A stretch of 64,000 nucleotides of DNA, from NCBI GenBank assembly GCA_008360975.2, contig CM039211.1, forward strand, positions 24,670,558-24,734,557, given 5' to 3'. Position numbers and translations under genes: made by a program. The stretch's first letter is position 1, and each line of letters starts with the position of its first letter. Shown here piece after piece: positions 61,906-64,000 of the stretch. The DNA comes from Lichenostomus cassidix (taxonomy: Eukaryota > Chordata > Aves > Passeriformes > Meliphagidae). The notes under the pieces are model-generated. The model searched no databases and had not been told where the DNA came from. It saw only the letters and a list, made by a program, of their open reading frames with translations.

Positions 61906-64000
61906 TGTTAGTTGTGCTCTGGATCCACACGTAAAGCTTGTTTGAAACTAACTCTTTCAGGATTATCCCTGCAGTGCCAAAAGCATGGTACTTCAAGCAC
62001 CCAAGCTAGCTAAGTAAGCCAATACTCTGCTGCTGCACTTTTCTCCAACAAGCACACAAAGTTTAAAATCACTTTATTAACTCCATGCTACAATTCACCA
62101 AGTCCCCAGGCCACACCAGAGACTGCATAATAACATCTGCAGAGCTCAAAACAGGAACTTGAAAATTAAAATGTGATTTTAAGATCCATCTTCCCTGTCC
62201 CCAGAAGATCTATGCTTTAAGGTTTTGAGCAAGATGCTCCAGAGAGCTGACAATCATCATATATAAATATCTATAAATTCAAATAAATAGAAATTGGCCT
62301 TCAATCTCATTTGGTTTTTATTCTTGATTTCACATTATAGTCAAGTTTTGCACAACACATTCTGCTGGCAAGACAAAAGATTTCCAGGCAGCGCCTTTAG
62401 TCCCCATCCCTGCCCTGATCAGAAATTGTCAGGCTGACAAAACTCACCCATCTCAGCGCACCACTTAGCAGAAGCTAGCAAGTACTCCCACTTCTCACAG
62501 ACTCAGCACATCACAAAAAAGCAGGCATCTTCAACTAGTTCTTCCTTTAGCTGCCAAATTACTCTCCCAGCCAAGTACACAAAACCTTGCAAAAATATCT
62601 GATGCATCAGAGTGATACAGGACTGCAAACAAACACATTGGGAGTAAAGGCTAAGAGGGAAAAAGAGCTGCAGAGTGTCACAAAAATAGCAAACCTGTCT
62701 TGGAATATGATGAAGTTGTTGTGCTCTGTTCATTCATATGGTCCTTCCTGTATCAGGCACTTGTACTATATGTGCAAATACCTGAAATTCCAGCTACTTG
62801 CTGCCCTGCCATGCTCAAAAATTCCTTTTTTTAAAATTTTTTTTGGTTATGGCAATACTTAAACCTTTCTACACTGTAAATAAAATAACTTTGAACACTA
62901 AGCCACTCCACAGATATGTCACACTGTCTCCTCTTGCTTCCTCTGGGACACAGAAAGGAAAATTACTTCCCCCCCAGTTTGCCTCCTACCTTATCTTCAA
63001 GGCAGTAACAAGCCTCAGATTAAGAATCTCAGATTCAGGCATAACTGTATTTTTTCCCCATCTTCCTGTAAGGTTAGTTTAGATGCCCTAAAATTAGATG
63101 TCTAATAAAGGACGTGAAGGGTTTAGAGTTGAAGAGAAAGCTGACACTGCTCAGAGCAACAGTGACAAGAGACTTGAAAGAAACTGGCAGCCCAGGCTCA
63201 ACCAAGATCGCTTTCAAAGTCAGGAGTTTTAGATATGCAGTAGCAGTGACAAGGCATAAGGTTTCCAACAGCTCTGCCCTTGCCAGTCACTAACATTTAC
63301 AATGTTATGATAGAAAGAGACAACACTACAGAGGTTAACAAGTTTCACATGTTCTAGATTCAAGCAACCAGTCAGACAACACACTTTGTATTGCTTCCAC
63401 TGAGGAGACAAACAGGTTTTCACCAATGACCAAAAGATTACTGTACAAGTCACCACAAGTGTAAGAGCCATCTCTAAGAGAGCAGTGTTTCAGTCGTGCT
63501 CTGCTGAAACTGGGCACTTCCACCTCAGAAAGGAAAATCCTTCTCCAAGTCATGGCCTCAGCTGCTTGGGCAGACTATAATTCAGCACTGTGACAAGTGT
63601 TTACTCCAACTCTGCACTAGAAGAGACTGAATGCTCCATAACCAAGGATGTGACAGAGCAGAGTCCCTCCTAATGCTGCACTGACTACATGCATACACAT
63701 GGTCATACTGAACTGTGACCAGTGAATAACACAAACTCAGTCTGATGACATCATGGACAACTCTAGATATTTTTTGCTATTTCACCATCCAACTCGGAAT
63801 CATTTCCATTTAGTATGTCAATGAAAACAGAGAACATGCAAGAGAACTAAAATTCTCTGTACAAACTTTAGTTGCAAACATAATGACACAGCTGCTTCTA
63901 CAATTATATGGAAGTATTCAACTTTTAGGCAGTATTTTTTAGAACTACGGTTCTAGACATCTGAACTGCGTGCTGCATTTTACATCTTCACTTTGTACAG
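61906..64000. other. Intronic DNA at the right edge, nothing recognised
   Basis: AT-rich sequence searched for the start-codon exon of ELAVL2 on the minus strand. Neither the N-terminus nor the NYLPQNMTQ region of RRM1 was found. Confidence 0.6.

Noticed and set aside
48000..64000. Search for the ELAVL2 start-codon exon
   Set aside because: Neither the N-terminal residues nor the RNP2 strand of RRM1 could be found on the minus strand; the exon must lie beyond the edge.

Overview
The window is vertebrate nuclear DNA, almost certainly from a bird. It carries no operons. The only protein gene is split into short exons by kilobase introns, and the interspersed repeats are mainly CR1 LINEs (the dominant avian retrotransposon, with their typical 3' tails) plus avian-type retroviral LTRs. 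The gene is ELAVL2 (HuB), a neuronal and germline ELAV/Hu RNA-binding protein, on the minus strand. In birds this gene lies in the part of chromosome Z that corresponds to human 9p. The modest repeat load fits Z better than W, but that placement is inference.

Layout. Positions 1-22230 are gene-free DNA downstream of ELAVL2: a decayed LTR retroelement cluster (about 725-2541), CR1 copies (7039-8045 minus, 9703-9900 minus, 12240-15250 plus and nearly full length, 21370-21850 minus and ORF1-derived), and a complete solo LTR with a 6-bp target-site duplication (15268-15779). From 22230 to the right edge runs the 3' part of ELAVL2, transcribed right to left: 3'UTR (about 22230-24658), last coding exon with RRM3 (24659-24986), a 39-nt alternative microexon (25457-25495), the RRM2/hinge exon (30644-30869), the RRM1-RRM2 linker/RRM2 exon (33324-33477) and the second half of RRM1 (47835-47938). 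The start-codon exon is not in the window, so the intron beginning at 47939 is longer than 16 kb. All splice phases agree. The five exons encode 282 residues plus one split glycine codon; adding the 77 residues usually encoded by the missing exon gives the 359 residues of the long vertebrate isoform.

The introns hold antisense-oriented CR1 copies (25990-27760, 36320-36795, 53330-55070 and short tails), an LTR-like element with unusually long inverted ends (37412-38301), a plus-oriented solo LTR with a 5-bp target-site duplication and a G-quadruplex motif (60194-60784), a diverged 0.2-kb direct duplication (46877-47104 and 50681-50866), and two strong hairpins (43697-43751 and 45184-45220).

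The points most worth a second look are: a cluster of apparent amino-acid replacements confined to the hinge while the RRMs look unchanged; the microexon with three UGCAUG motifs around it; a NAGNAG tandem acceptor on the last exon; and the two intronic hairpins. No previously undescribed molecular system could be demonstrated.
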